Positions 1 through 11,695 of a stretch of DNA of 64,000 nt are shown here, piece by piece (positions within the stretch are counted from its first letter, which is position 1; the number at the start of each line of letters is the position of its first letter). The notes below the pieces were generated by a model that saw nothing but the letters and a program-made list of their open reading frames with translations, made no database searches and had not been told where the DNA came from. This stretch comes from Chromera velia (taxonomy: Eukaryota > Sar > Chromeraceae), in contig JAHBMJ010005923.1 in assembly GCA_018398765.1 (NCBI GenBank), positions 1 to 64,000 on the forward strand. The letters are read 5' to 3'. Made by a program: the position numbers and the translations under genes.

Positions 1-80
1 CACCTCCCGCACACCTTCCGCACACCTCCCGCACACCTTCATCACACCTTCCGCACACCTTCCGCACACCTTCATCACAC
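1..80. repeat. 11-bp tandem minisatellite
   Basis: About seven copies of an 11-bp CA/CT-rich unit (CACACCTTCCG and CACACCTTCAT variants) lie head to tail. They sit upstream of a polypyrimidine tract and a TGATGCAG acceptor at about 168, so they are probably intronic in the gene that follows. Confidence 0.85.
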
Positions 81-168
81 TACTCTGTGGGTTCCCAGTA
101 CGGAGGCCTGTCAGAGAGATGATCAGATTAGAAAGCGCCTTCACAATGCCCCCTTCCTTCTGATGCAG

Positions 169-986
169 TGTGGGTCCGATTTGCTCTGCGCTGGAGAGGC
201 GACTGGACCTCCGGGCAGAAAGAGAGGGGCGTTCGGGAACTGTGAGAGGAGGGGGAGATGTTGGAAGGATTCGTCTCTCACTCAGTGAGAGAGGGGGGAG
301 GGCAGAGAGGGGACGTGAATGGCAAAAATTAGAAGAAGCCAATTTGCAAGAAGCATTGGAGGAGAAAGGAGAGAGAACATCCGAGAAGGACACAGACAAG
401 GAGGACCGTCCACTAATTCCTCTCACCGCCTGTGCACGCATCACAGGAGCCTTGGCGAAGCTTCAGGCACGTCCGCTAGGATTATTCTTTTTTTGTATTC
501 TTTATGCCCGGTTTTGCGTGCTTGTTTATGATGGTCTGTCTGATTCTAGGATGAGAAAGGACGTGTCAGAGGGAATGTGCGATTTTGTTTTGTTGTGTCG
601 ATTTGGTGAAATTGGTCTCGTTTTTTTTCTCAGAGACGACAGCATGGAGACCGCTGCATTCCACAAAGTAGAGTGGCAGAAAAGTGAAGACCGGTCCACA
701 ATGAAATCATTTCTGTCTCTGACTCTTTTTTTTTACCTCCCTCCCTTTGTTTCTCTCTCAGGTTGTCGACTCGAATCTTCTTTCTTCGGTCCTGAAAGAA
801 GCCGAAAAGGACGTGACGAGCCCAGAGAGGGTGGCGTCGTTGTGCGAGAACGAGGATAAAGAGGAGGGACACGAGATTGAAGGTGAAGCGGCCGAGGGAG
901 GAAGGGCTGCCGTGACTCTTCTGTGGTGCGTTTGGATTCCGAAGGCTTTTTCCCTCTTTCGTTCTCTATCCTTCTCTCTTCTCTCT

Positions 987-1028
<42 letters not shown>

Positions 1029-4000
1029 TGTGGGCATTTGCTACCGCGTTTGCATCTTGTCCCCTGTGGCTTTGAGATTTGAATTGTGTGGAAAGAGGGG
1101 GGTGTTTCAGTTGGTATGTTCCTACACAATATGAGCAGCTGCATTGTCTGTCCATACGCACATCTGCGGGAGTTTGTGTTTGTCTTTCTGGGCGCAGGGC
1201 CATGAGCGCGTTGCAGCAGTCGGAGTGGATGCAGCGGCTCGGACTTCCACTCTTCAGAATGGCGTCAGTCTATCGTTTGACTCGCGCACACACTTCCCTG
1301 TATGTTTCGTTTGAGTGGACATGCCAAAAGTGTGCGCCTTCTTCGTTCCGGGGGGGCAGTCCGAAAGTTTGTGCGCTCGCAGTACGTCCGCCCAGTGTCT
1401 TGACGGACTTTTGCCATCTCCGTTGCACTTCCTCCTTCTTGCCCAGAGTTGAGCGCTATTCTTTTCCTTCTCTGAAGACCTCTTTCCCTCTCTCTCTTTC
1501 CTTTCCCCTCTCTGCAGAGCGGTTGCTTTCAGGGGGGGGTACCTCGAGCACGGACACAGGGCGAAGATGCTGGACGCTCTCTTGGCCTCTCGTCGCCTCG
1601 CACCCGCTCTTGCCCCGTCTCTAGCTTCAGTACTGACCAGGGCGGTGACCTCAGGGACACACAGCGGTGCCGCCATCACAGATGTCAGTGCCTTGGAAGC
1701 CTTGAGCAAGAGTGGGGGGGTGGGACTTCAAGAGATTGACGCGCTTGTGGAGGGGAGGGTGTCTGACACCCTAGAGCTCCGTGGTGCTTCTTTGGCTGTG
1801 GAGGGCGATGGAGGGACGGACAGTCCCCCTCATCAGATTGCAGAAGAACGAATGGGAACAGAAGAAGAGTTTGCGGTGGATCGAGGCAGAGGGGACGGAG
1901 AAGGGGAGGTTCATGCAGAGAGGACAGTGTGCAAGGCTTTCGAAGTGCGTGACGATCTTCGAGAGGCTGCAGGAGCAGCTCGTGAGTTTGTGCAAGCTTC
2001 CGCGGTTTCAGAGTCACAAGACGAATCATCCAGGGAGACCGAATCTGACAGCGCAGTTACTGGAGAGGTTGAGTCGGACGAGGCTTTTCTAGAAGAGATA
2101 CGGGGTCTGTTGGAGTCCTTGAGAAGTGAAGAAGAAGAAGAGGGGGCAGAAGGCGGAGGAGCAGAGAGGAGGGAGTGGGCTGTGGTGGGAAGACAAGGGG
2201 ACGAAGGAGAAGATGGAGAGGAGGAGCGTGATGGACACGTTGCGCCTTCTTCTTCTTCTTCTTCTTCTGCTTTTTCTTCTGGGGTCTGGAATGACGAGAG
2301 AGGAGAAAGAAGCAAGAAGGGGCACATAAATGAAAGCAGAGAGGGAAGATCAGGCGGCGGGAGGAGTCTGGTGGTTGCAGAGACGGGAAAGGGAAGACGG
2401 AGGTGTCAATTTGGCTTCACATTGAGTGAAGGGGAGGAGTGGGGGGAAACGGGGTTACCATTGCCCAGAGGTGGAGTCGGAGGGGCGGCAGAAAGTGTCC
2501 TTGAGGAGATGCAAATAGGTCAGTCGGGGGGGGAATTTTGATTTTGGGGTTCTTCGGAGTCTGCTCGCGGTTACTTGAAGTGTGCGAAAGCAAAATGGTC
2601 TATCTGTACAGAGGCGATGAATTTTCTTTCCTGCGCGTTTGTTCTGGGAGTTGATGGTCTCTGTGTCTTCTGTGTGGCTTGCAGCTGTCACATGAAAGCC
2701 TCAATGTCCTCACAGGGTTTTGAGTGCTCTATGTTTTTTTAGTTGTGTCTGCGGGGGAGGTCTGTTGTCGCTCCTGGGTGCGTGGTCATCTGTACCAGGC
2801 GGAATGGTTTCTTGTGACAGACTTTTGCTATGATGCAGTCTCCTGTGATTGTTCTGCCTCTCTTTGTTTTGCATGCAGAAAAGATGACTCGGGGGAAATT
2901 AGAGCAGGCAAGTCATTTGCTTCTAAGACGCGTTCCTTGATCTTAATTTCTGCGTGTCGGACTTAGCTTGCGACCTGTAACTGCCGTTACGCAGGTGACA
3001 GAGGCTGTGTTCTTTTCTGCACCTTTCTTTTTTTTATACATGCAGATACTACGGACTCTTTGCTTCGGTCAAATCCCATCCGTGCCTTTTTCTGTGTGAC
3101 TCATTCAATTATCTCTCTGTCTGACATACCTTCTTTTGCCGCATGTGCACGCTTGTTGTGTATTTATGTGCGGGTAATTGCAGAGCGTGGGAGCTTCAGC
3201 GCAAACAGTGGCGGACGTCTTGGGGACTTTGTCAATCGGGGATGTCACAGCGTGCGTCAGGTTGTGCACACACATCCGTGCATGTCTTTTTTGTTGTTGA
3301 AGGGCCAAGTTCATCTGTAGTCTTCTTTTTCATTCACTTTCAAACGCGCGCTTTCTTTCTCGCCTCTTCTCTAAGCTTTGTGGCTTGATGGATCTTTTGC
3401 CCCCCCCCGAGTTCTCTGTCCAGAGGATTACCGTCCCTCTTTCCCCCTTTTCTGTGTATGCAGTCTGGCGGTGCATCCTGAAGGGGAGACGGCAAGGAGA
3501 ATGGCGGCCCCGTACGGCGGTTTTGTGGTCAGTTGGGATCCCTGGTTGTCTGGCAGGGTGGACCTGGCAGTGCCTTCTCTTCGCATTGGCATCCTTCTTC
3601 TTCAAGAGAAGGCCTTCGCACTGGATGGAACGGGAGTTGCGGGTCTGAGGGCTGACGGGGTGGCGAGAGATCCTTTCGCACACGCGGCCAGAAGCCTGGT
3701 GGAGGGGAGGAGAACGGCACCGTACAGGGTGGAGGCAGGCGGAGTTGTTTCGCATTTGCTGGCGAGTGGAGAGGGGAGTGAGTGTTGGCATTTGAGTGGG
3801 TCTGCGGCAGTGCGGTTGAGGCATCTTCGTGAAAATGAGGGGTGGTTGATTCTTCCACTCCGTCTTTCTCAAGTGCAGGCTGTGTCTAGAGAGGGGTTGG
3901 AGGTTGGAGATGAGCTTGCACGGAGGGTAGAGGAGGCAAATCGGCGAGTGGAAATTCCATCGGATCTGCAGGATCTTGCTCGGGATCTCCGGCTAGAACA

Positions 4001-4166
4001 ACGCAACGGAGAGAGGAAAGACGGCAGTGACGAAAATGAGGCAAACGAGCGTCTTGTGGCCCACAGGCGGCGTCTTTTTCGTCTCATGGTTTCTCAACTT
4101 GCGATCGTTTTCCCAATGCATGCCCGATTTGTTGATCGGTACGCAAACATATACAAAAAGCAATAA
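169..4166 (+). CDS. Multi-exon protein, possible C-terminal RAP-like domain (5' partial)
   Basis: Ten exons can be proposed. Most junctions are fixed by reading-frame continuity: 634-667, 762-925, 1198-1263, 1518-about 2518, 2685-2716, 2879-2911, 3046-3067, 3184-3260 and 3464-4166, with a first exon from 169 whose donor is uncertain. Some exons are tiny (22-34 nt). The junction after 2518 does not keep phase, so a microexon or another donor is missing there. The first exon starts at an acceptor-like site, so the gene begins outside the window. The middle exon is acidic and low complexity with Glu and Ser runs. Near the C-terminus a stretch centred on HLRENEGWLILPL resembles the RAP fold, an RNA-associated domain common in apicomplexan organelle proteins. 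That is a weak resemblance, and otherwise I do not recognise the protein. The stop is TAA at 4164. Confidence 0.6.
989..1031. repeat. (CT)n(GT)n microsatellite in an intron
   Basis: A CT run passes directly into a GT run inside the proposed intron 926-1197. The ORFs crossing it on either strand are low-complexity artefacts. Confidence 0.85.
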
Positions 4167-5260
4167 ATTGGCTGGTAAATTGGAAACAAGTTACAGTTTT
4201 GTCAGATTTATGAACAGGTTTTTCAAACGGAATGAAACCTTCGGAAACGTGTATAAAAACAAAATTTTTGAACATTTTTTTCTAAAAGTCCATAAGTGAA
4301 ACACTTAGTTCACATACATAAATCATCCACTTTATTTTCATGTATTTTTACTACTATTTTTATAACAAAAAAATCCCATTCAGTTAGTGAATGAAGAAAA
4401 TATGACCATACAAATGCTAGTATAAATATTAGTCACTTCCTAAAACTTCTTAGTTAGTGATAAATAGCCTAGTAAACAGCTAGCTGTTCAAGACAAGCTG
4501 TAAGGTATTATTTAAACAACATACTGTATAATCATTGTGGTCTTTTTTTTTTTTTAGTCACTTCTTAGCTAGCAATAGCTAGCAATCAAGAGCTAGCTGT
4601 TGAAGGCAAGCTTTAGGATATTCTTGAAACAACTACAAACAACAGAGGAACCACTAAAAACTTTTAGTAGGCTCTTATGGGTTCTTTATAGTTATTTATA
4701 ATATCTAAATTTCACTTTTTTTTGTTTTTTCATGTTTTTTCAAGAATTAGAAATTAGAATTTGTCTTATTTGGCTTTGAAAAGTCTGTGCTTGAATTGAA
4801 ATGAGGCGTATGAATGGTTGAAATTATGGTTTGCTCAGCTTCGCTGCGGCGCTTCACCGACAAGCTTGGGAAGTCGCTCCGCGGCCGGACACGAGAAAGA
4901 TTTCCCCTGCGCGGCGCGCCGCGGGGCGCCCTTAATTCGATCGAGCACATTCGAGCACTGAGTCCAGCTCAGTCTGAAGATGTCTGAATTAAGATGCCTG
5001 AAGTATGCCTGAAGATTGCCTGAAGTGGCTGATCTCAGTGATTATCAGTGACGCGTCTCTCTCTTTCTCCATATATCGATCTTGTCGATGGGCATACTTT
5101 TGTCAATCGACTGCATGAGCGTTAAAAGTTGTTGGAACACAAGCCCTTTGTAGAACGACGAAGTGACTTAATAACGGGCAGAGGTGTCTAATTCACGCCC
5201 GTCTTCCAATCACCTTTCCTTTGTGCGTGGCAGTGGCACGGCACAGCTCATTTTGCTGCC
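4167..5260. other. AT-rich intergenic spacer
   Basis: No gene is seen. The first 600 bases are AT-rich and hold two diverged copies of an AGCTAGCTGTT-containing segment (near 4480 and 4590). A GC-rich patch with GCGCGGCGCGCCGC lies near 4905-4925. Near 4975-5035 there are several imperfect TGCCTGAAG repeats. The promoter of the next gene probably lies here, but no motif is clear. Confidence 0.6.
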
Positions 5261-8224
5261 ATGTCACACCTATCTGCTTCACTCTTCTGCTTTCGTGAGG
5301 GGACTTGGAATTTGTGCCAGCGCCGGCAGCAGAACACCACAGACTGGTTGTCATTGTATCCACAGTCAGAGTGTTGCACAACCCCAGCATCCCTTTGCCT
5401 CGTTATCAAGAATGTCGACGGTTCCCCTCAGCAGCCGTCCTCTGAACTTGGACGAATGGTGACAGGCCAGCTTTCTGACACGAATTTTCTCGGTGCGTAT
5501 TGGTTGGAGTTTCTTGACCTCGATGCGATTCTCTCCATTTTGAGAACTTTCAAAGTCTCTTGGGGGAATCTGACAGAGGACGGAGGAGAGGCTACCCCAC
5601 TTCTGAGACAGCTTGAGGCTGTCCTCAGCTATTTGCCCATTGAAGAGCAGGCCCTGGGGATGCACGTTCTTGTGCATACTCACCCACCCCTTTGCGCCCT
5701 GCCTTTCGATGACGTCCCAGGACTTGAAGAACACCCTCCTCACTTCAAAGTGATTCCCCTTCCCCGTCTCTGGCAGCTGTGCCGTCAGAAGAACATTCAG
5801 GTACACAAAATCCTGAGGTCTGTCAAGGCTCTCGATTCCTTTTTTGCAGAGCGACTTGCCCCTCTCGAAGTCAGGTGGCTTCTCGAAAGACTGGAAGAAT
5901 GCGACGATGAGAGGACCTTTCAAGGTATTCTTCTGATTCTGTCTATCATTGACCCCCTTCTCCTCCTGCCGACAGAACTGAGAGTCTTTCCACCAGAGAA
6001 CCCATACCTCCTATACCTCTCACATACCTTCACCCTGAACAGTCTCGCCCCCCGGGTAGCAGAAGGAGGGCGGGCGCAGGAAGGCCCCGGGAGTGCAGGC
6101 CCATACTCCCTTGCCCAACTAGCGGCTCTGAACGATAACAATGCGTGCGTCAGAGCACTGATCTGGTGGTGGACACAGATCAAGGGGAAAGGGCATCAGA
6201 CCTTCACTGATCAAATGTTGTGCAATTCAGGCAATGAATATCTATATGTTGAAAGCGCCTGTTCGATTGCCATTCGCCTCGAAAGCGCTCGGTTTCTGAA
6301 GGGTTTTCTCAGCAGAGGCATCTCACCCATTGCCTCGTTACCTGACTCGTCATCGAACAGCAGCAGCAACAACAACAGCACATGGCGAGGGGATTCCGCC
6401 TTTCAACGTGTGTGGTCGCATGAGTGTGCCGAGAGTCTGCGAACGCTCTTTGCTGATTGGTTGGAAGAGAAAGCAGAAGGGGATGTGGGAAACGCATTTC
6501 TGAAGCCTTTGGGAGGCCTGCCAAACGGGTTGTCAGTCCTTCACCTCGCGTGCAAGGGCTGGGGTCCCGAGGCGCTCCGGTTTGTGTTGAACCGAGTGCG
6601 TTCTCGTGTGTCTCCTGAGACCTTGAAGAAGGGACTGATGTTGAGTACAAAAGAGCACTCTCAGCCGTCCGTGCTTCACCTAAGTATGAATAGCCATTAC
6701 AGACAGGGGAGTCGGAATGAGGTGTTTGAGGAGCTCTGCAACGTGTGTGAGGACGCAGGTGTCAACCTGCACAGCTTGAAAGACTTCCGTCAGTGTTCTG
6801 TCTTTCAAGCCTACCACCACTCTATTGATGATCTAACCCGTATGAGACCCCTGGATCCGATCAAAGACGTCGAGTTGGTTGGCTGTCGGCCGTCTTTGTT
6901 CGAATTCTTTTTTCCGAAAGACGAAGAGATCCCCCACACAGTCCCATCTTCCAAGGGCCCAATTTCGCCCTTTTTCATTGTGGCTTTAGGAAAAGTCCCC
7001 GAAGAAGCTCAGGCTGTCCCCGACCCACCCCCGCAGGCCGACCAATCCACTCACCAGACTCAGCCCCCACATGAATTCTGCAGGGATAGGGTGTGGGCGT
7101 GGTCTGTGTTGTTGGAGAGGGGGGCAGACCCCTCATCGTCCCACAAGGAGACTGGCCCCTGGCTTTTGTGGGTCCTCCAGCGACTCCTCACTCTCTGGGC
7201 TGGGCCAGGGTCAGGGTTCGGGGTAAATCCCAGACAGGTTCAAGTTACGAAGCTTCTCGAGAGTGTTCGTGACACTATCGACCCCAATCGTCCAGTTCGT
7301 TGCCCTCTCACAGAGGGGGGAAAGAAGGGAGGGGGAGAGGAAGGAGATGTGGGTCAGGAGAGCTCTGTAACGCTGGTACAGTCAGCTCTCTGCCACTGGG
7401 TTCGCAGTCTCCGTGCGGCCTCCTCCAAAGGAGATCAGTTGGGGGAGTGTGAGGCGTGGGAACGTATGTTTGCGTTTCTATTCCAAAAGGGGGGGGTGGT
7501 TTATTCGAAAGATTCTAGAATCTCACACTCCCTTCTGAATCCCCACACGCTCACACATCCGCAAGCGACGAAGTTCTTTCTTGACAGAGGCGCAGATCCT
7601 CTCGTAGTGGATAAGGACGGACGAAACGCGCTTGCCCATACACTACAGGCAGACGGGGGGGGAGGCTCTGACAGTGTGCTTGCAGCAGAATGTTGTGACG
7701 TTTTGCTGAAACATGCACAGGCAAGAGGAGAGGGACAGAACGAGAAATCAGATCCCCAGAACGCGCTGTCCGCTCTTGAGTCGCTGTGGACGGCAAAGGA
7801 TGCCGCGGGCCGGTGCGCTCTCGATTTTCTTCCCTTTGTTTTCAGTTCCCGTCCTGCCAGTGGGGATGAACGGTGGGTCAATGCAGTGGCATCTGTGCTC
7901 GAATCCGTACTCGGTTCAGAGATTGAACTCTCCAAGGACTTTGCCCTCGTGGTAAAAGAGAGTCCTTTCTGGGAGGAATTGGAAAAACTCCCGATAAGAC
8001 GGGCTTTCCAAATCCGCAACCGAGTCGTGAGCATCATCGAGGATGCGACGAAAACATTGAGAAGTGCAGCAGCAGCAGCAGCAGCGGGAGAGCAGAAAGT
8101 ATCAGGTGGTACTGCGCAGAGGAATGGAGGGGCCTTGCAGAGACAGGGCTCAACGAGCGACCAGTCAGAGAGCGTCGAGTACGAGTCAGACTTTCAGTAT
8201 GAGGAAGAGGAAGAAGAGGATTAG
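5261..8224 (+). CDS. Ankyrin-repeat-like protein
   Basis: An uninterrupted 987-codon frame without visible introns, unlike its neighbours. The first ATG is at 5261; an in-frame ATG at 5456 (residue 66) is an equally good start, because the first 65 residues look unlike conserved protein. Degenerate ankyrin helices are visible: GLSVLHLACKGWGPEALRFVL near residue 423, LLERGADPSSSHKETGPWLL near 613-636, and KFFLDRGADPLVVDKDGRNALAH near 770-795. The spacing is irregular, so this is a divergent ankyrin array rather than a regular stack. The C-terminus carries an Ala run from a CAG repeat (about 8070-8085) and a strongly acidic tail. The role is probably protein binding; the partner is unknown. No signal peptide or membrane segment was noticed. 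Confidence 0.75.
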   Translation: MSHLSASLFCFREGTWNLCQRRQQNTTDWLSLYPQSECCTTPASLCLVIKNVDGSPQQPSSELGRMVTGQLSDTNFLGAYWLEFLDLDAILSILRTFKVSWGNLTEDGGEATPLLRQLEAVLSYLPIEEQALGMHVLVHTHPPLCALPFDDVPGLEEHPPHFKVIPLPRLWQLCRQKNIQVHKILRSVKALDSFFAERLAPLEVRWLLERLEECDDERTFQGILLILSIIDPLLLLPTELRVFPPENPYLLYLSHTFTLNSLAPRVAEGGRAQEGPGSAGPYSLAQLAALNDNNACVRALIWWWTQIKGKGHQTFTDQMLCNSGNEYLYVESACSIAIRLESARFLKGFLSRGISPIASLPDSSSNSSSNNNSTWRGDSAFQRVWSHECAESLRTLFADWLEEKAEGDVGNAFLKPLGGLPNGLSVLHLACKGWGPEALRFVLNRVRSRVSPETLKKGLMLSTKEHSQPSVLHLSMNSHYRQGSRNEVFEELCNVCEDAGVNLHSLKDFRQCSVFQAYHHSIDDLTRMRPLDPIKDVELVGCRPSLFEFFFPKDEEIPHTVPSSKGPISPFFIVALGKVPEEAQAVPDPPPQADQSTHQTQPPHEFCRDRVWAWSVLLERGADPSSSHKETGPWLLWVLQRLLTLWAGPGSGFGVNPRQVQVTKLLESVRDTIDPNRPVRCPLTEGGKKGGGEEGDVGQESSVTLVQSALCHWVRSLRAASSKGDQLGECEAWERMFAFLFQKGGVVYSKDSRISHSLLNPHTLTHPQATKFFLDRGADPLVVDKDGRNALAHTLQADGGGGSDSVLAAECCDVLLKHAQARGEGQNEKSDPQNALSALESLWTAKDAAGRCALDFLPFVFSSRPASGDERWVNAVASVLESVLGSEIELSKDFALVVKESPFWEELEKLPIRRAFQIRNRVVSIIEDATKTLRSAAAAAAAGEQKVSGGTAQRNGGALQRQGSTSDQSESVEYESDFQYEEEEEED

Positions 8225-8640
8225 TTGTCTACTTAGTTGAAAAGCTCTCGGAAAAGCTACTTATCAATAACTTTTTTTGATTTCTTCTAATCATTCAAAG
8301 CTACACTATATACGGTGAGGAGTAACAAAATATAACCAAGTTAAGATGATTCTGATATTGATTCAGCAAATTTACTTATATTACTTTAAATCATTCAGGT
8401 AGATTACTTAGTAAATTACTCGATCTAACTTATAGGGTTCCTAAGGTATATGTAGGCACTAGTATAGCTAGTATCTTTAAAATCAAAAGTCTAGTTTGAA
8501 ATCAAATTAAATCTTTATGGAACATCAATCCTATAATCCTAATCCTATTTACTTTCTTGTGATGTTATATTTTAATTCTCTCTAATGCTTTCTAGTAGTA
8601 TTGAAGTATTCTTTGACTCAGAATAACATACTGACAGTCT
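8225..8640. other. AT-rich 3' flank
   Basis: An AT-rich, gene-free spacer between the ankyrin-like gene and the retroelement block. No tRNA, conserved ORF or ordered repeat was recognised. Confidence 0.6.
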
Positions 8641-8947
8641 CACACTGTTGAGGATCCGCCCTAATCCTACAAACCAACAATAGAGCAGTGGCTAGCGTAT
8701 ACGAAGTGATGATAAGGGCGAACCCACAACTTTGAAGTTCGAGGTTCTTCCCAGCCTCTATTGACAAGATCCACTAACCAAAAGGTCTGAAACCTTCAGA
8801 TGGAACAACAGGTCAATCAAGCCTTATTGAGTCTCTTTGCAATCCTTCTCTTCCATACAGAAATATACAACATACAATTTGTATGCGCTTTGTCTGTATT
8901 TGTCAGCCTCAGAAATGCATACTCTGTATTGTGCTCTGTATTGTATG

Positions 8948-9313
8948 TGTTACGGCAAGCTCCACCGAAGTTAGTTCACCGTGCGCACAAATCGGACTAG
9001 CGAGTGAAGGGGCAGTGCCGGGCAATCAGTAGAGCCAGTGCTTGAGAAAGCGCGGGCACAAGGGTCAGACGTCAGGCCGTCCGCTATGGCGTCACCCACG
9101 CCCTGAGGTTTCATGAAAAAAAGAATTAATTCGGAAATACAGAAGCATGCATGTATGCAAGTCAATGCATGGAAAGAATAAGATTGATTAAGATTAAAAC
9201 AAAACAATACGAAAGGAACAAGGAGGTCTGATGGACAGACTCCTCCACGTACGTTAAGCTTGATAAGTGAAGTCGTATGGTAAGTCCTCACTTTAGTTCC
9301 TAAGAGCGTGACA
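8948..9313 (+). repeat. 5' LTR of the gypsy element
   Basis: 366 bp with TG and CA ends. It differs from the 3' LTR by six transitions, all between LTR positions 39 and 112. The last 254 bp are identical. Confidence 0.95.
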
Positions 9314-9315
9314 AG

Positions 9316-9330
9316 TGGTAGCTAGAGCTC
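9316..9330 (+). other. Primer-binding site of the gypsy element
   Basis: TGGTAGCTAGAGCTC begins two bases after the LTR. It resembles the complement of an initiator tRNA-Met 3' end with one extra T. The outer element has TGGTAGCAGAGCTG at its own site. The tRNA identity is inferred. Confidence 0.6.
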
Positions 9331-9389
9331 TCCACTTCTCGGGGACCTCTGAGTAAACAACAGTCATCCATCTCTGCATGTATTGAAAG

Positions 9390-10385
9390 ATGGACTTCAG
9401 CAAGCTGGAGAACACAAAGAAGCTTCAGCCTTGCTGTGCAGTATACAAGCCGAAAGTGCACCCGAAGGCACTTGAAGGCGATGATCCGGCTGTCTGGATT
9501 CGGAACTTTATGGAACAGACAGGGAGAACGGTTCTGGATCTCGATGATGCAACGACTATCGGATACTTTGGTCGTCATCTCTCAGGAGAGGCTTTGCGCT
9601 GGTGGCTAGATCTCAAGGCAACAGGGACTGTGAAGACGAGAAGAGAACTGGAAGATGCTTTCCTCGAGAGCCAGGGTCCAAAGGAAGTCGAACGTTTGGC
9701 GGCGTGGAAGACCATCGCACGGCCACGCCCTCACCACTACACGGACTGGGAGAATTTCTAGCAAGCCTTCATGTCCCAGTACAGGGTCGCTCGACCACTG
9801 GCAGACAAGGAGGAAATGATCCCACTTTTTATGGCGATTCTTCCGGAGGAAGTGAATGAAGAGCTCATGAAGAAGGGGGACATCTCGGATTTCACCGAAC
9901 TCTCAAAAACGGCCCAGCACTACTACGAGCTGAACAACCCAAAGTATGCATCCACGAACCCTGTGAATGCATACGGGGTTCCCTCTACAGCCCCTCAGCC
10001 GAACAAAGCGACCCCAATCCCTCCCATTGCTGCTGTCAACGCAGGAGTATACCCTGACCTCTCCCGTGTTCTTTCACAGCTTCAAGGCCAAGTCGCAGCT
10101 CTCCAGTCTCAGGTTGACAGATCGAACAGCCATCGGGGTAACGGAGGAGGCAGAGGCCGAGGGAACAGCAACAGGGGAGGCCACTGGCAGGGAAACAGGC
10201 AGCAGAATGGAGGGCAGAATGGGGGTGGCGGAGGCGGCTCATCTGACGGAGTGAAGTGTCAGGTCTGCAACGGCCCTCACTTTGTAGCTGAGTGCACAGA
10301 TCCTCGGGCAGAGGGTTGGAGAATGTGCCAGGGCTTCTACAAGAACAGAGGGGGCTCGTCAAACAGGAGGGGCAGGCGTGGCTGA
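9390..10385 (+). pseudogene. Gag of the gypsy element, one internal stop
   Basis: Two pieces in one frame, 9390-9761 and 9762-10385, are separated only by a TAG at 9759-9761. The first holds a retrotransposon Gag core (DPAVWIRNF, ALRWWLDL); the second holds its continuation, a Gly/Asn/Arg-rich nucleic-acid-binding region and a zinc knuckle, CQVCNGPHFVAEC. The knuckle is CX2CX3HX4C, one residue shorter than the usual CX2CX4HX4C. Gag would form the capsid that packages element RNA. The TAG falls inside the folded core, so readthrough is less likely than simple inactivation. Confidence 0.85.
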
Positions 10386-11218
10386 AGGCCCTACGTCCTG
10401 TCCATCCTTCCGGGTCTTCAGTCGAGAGTGAAGAGAAGACACGTGACCTGCCGGCAATGACCAGCAGTGAATCCTGTCCTGTGAGTGCGATTCATAATGC
10501 AGGGCAGTGCATCACTCAAATGTGTGTCAGTGGGAATGTGAATGACAAAGGCGTATATATCCCTGCACGTCTTGATACATGTGCAGGTCTCGGATTGAGC
10601 AGTGAGGCGTTTGCACGAAAATGTGGGTGTGAAATTCGGGAGACGAAATTTGACTTGACGGCATATGGAGGAGCCAATGTGGAGGTGGTGGGGGAGACGA
10701 CGCTTTTCCTCTCCCATCCCCAATCAACTCTTCCTGCACTCCCGTGGGACGTTCTCGTCACTCGGGGGACCGACATCGAGTTTCTGTTGGGCTTGGATTT
10801 CCTGTCCAATAAGAAGGATGTCATATTCGACCTGAAGAACAACAGAATGATCTACTCGCACTTTCCAGTCTTCCCTCTCTCTTCCACAATCTCACTTCAG
10901 CAGCAGCCTGTCTCCATTGTGCAGCGTTCCTCTATCCCGCCTAGGCGAGCGGAGGTGAAGGTCGTTTGTTCAGTGAGTGGGTTTGAGTCAGGGGCAGAAA
11001 TCCACATTGAAAAGAAATGGCAGCAGGAGAATGGGAAATTCCAGCTGGTCGTCCCTGATCAAGTGCTGAAGATAAAAGGAGGAGGAGTTATGAAGATGAG
11101 AGTTTCCAACTTTGGGGAGGAAGAATGCACCCTGGGAGCCGGACAGGAGATAGCCAAGGCAATCTCCATCGAGAATTCGAGAGAACAAGCAGTGGCGGCT
11201 CTCTGGGCGGATGTATGA
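10292..11218 (+). pseudogene. Protease region of gypsy Pol
   Basis: This frame overlaps the end of Gag in the -1 frame, so Pol was probably made by a -1 shift, although no classic slippery heptamer was identified. The protease region contains RLDTCAGLGLSS, with the catalytic Asp in DTC rather than the usual DTG or DSG, and the second conserved motif FLLGLDFL. The Gly-to-Cys change may be a family variant or damage. The frame ends in TGA at 11216-11218 and reopens at once in the same frame. Confidence 0.8.
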
Positions 11219-11689
11219 CATGCAGGTCGACAAAGCGAACTCGAGAAGAAGTATAAGGAAACGAACGGACAATGGAAGAGGATGAAGGATGAGATACCGG
11301 GCAACAGGTATGCTTGGAGAGCAGCTTGGAGATCCCTCCAAGCTGTATGTGCGATCAAGAGCTCATCGAGCTCACCAAGCTTTCAGAGCTCAAACAAACG
11401 GACACCGGCAGAAATGGAAAGGGAACGGGCAGAAAGAAAGTGGGAAAGGGTGACAGGAGGACCTGAAGGCAGGTCCTTGCCCCAAGTCTCCAAAAGAGCC
11501 AAGATTGATCATCTCTCTTCAGAACAACAAAAACGACTCGCAGAGGTAATTGATTCGTTCCCTGATGCTTGGTCTCAGCATTGCTTTGATTTAGGAAGGC
11601 TGCAGGTGGATGGAAAAGAGATCGTGCACGAAGTGCACACGACGGGACCACCTATTCGGTGGTACCACGACAGAGTCACCTACAGCTAG
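11219..11689 (+). pseudogene. Pol linker between protease and reverse transcriptase, closed by TAG
   Basis: The same frame as protease and reverse transcriptase continues from the TGA at 11216 to a TAG at 11687-11689. The charged linker ends in VHTTGPPIRWYHDRVTYS, which looks like the segment before gypsy reverse transcriptase. The two stops cut an otherwise continuous Pol into three parts. Confidence 0.75.
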
Positions 11690-11695
11690 AGAGAG

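Noticed and set aside
2879-2907. GC-AG donor at GCAAGT (2908) in the first gene
   Set aside because: It gives an in-frame TGA; using GTCATT at 2912 instead keeps the frame open through the next three exons.
9120-9313. Minus-strand ORFs repeated at 8971-9291 and 15027-15326 as duplicated genes
   Set aside because: They lie within the two LTRs of the gypsy element and are shared only because the LTRs are copies.
9756-9764. Programmed readthrough of the Gag TAG
   Set aside because: The stop lies inside the Gag core rather than at its end, and no known readthrough context was recognised; simple mutation is more likely.
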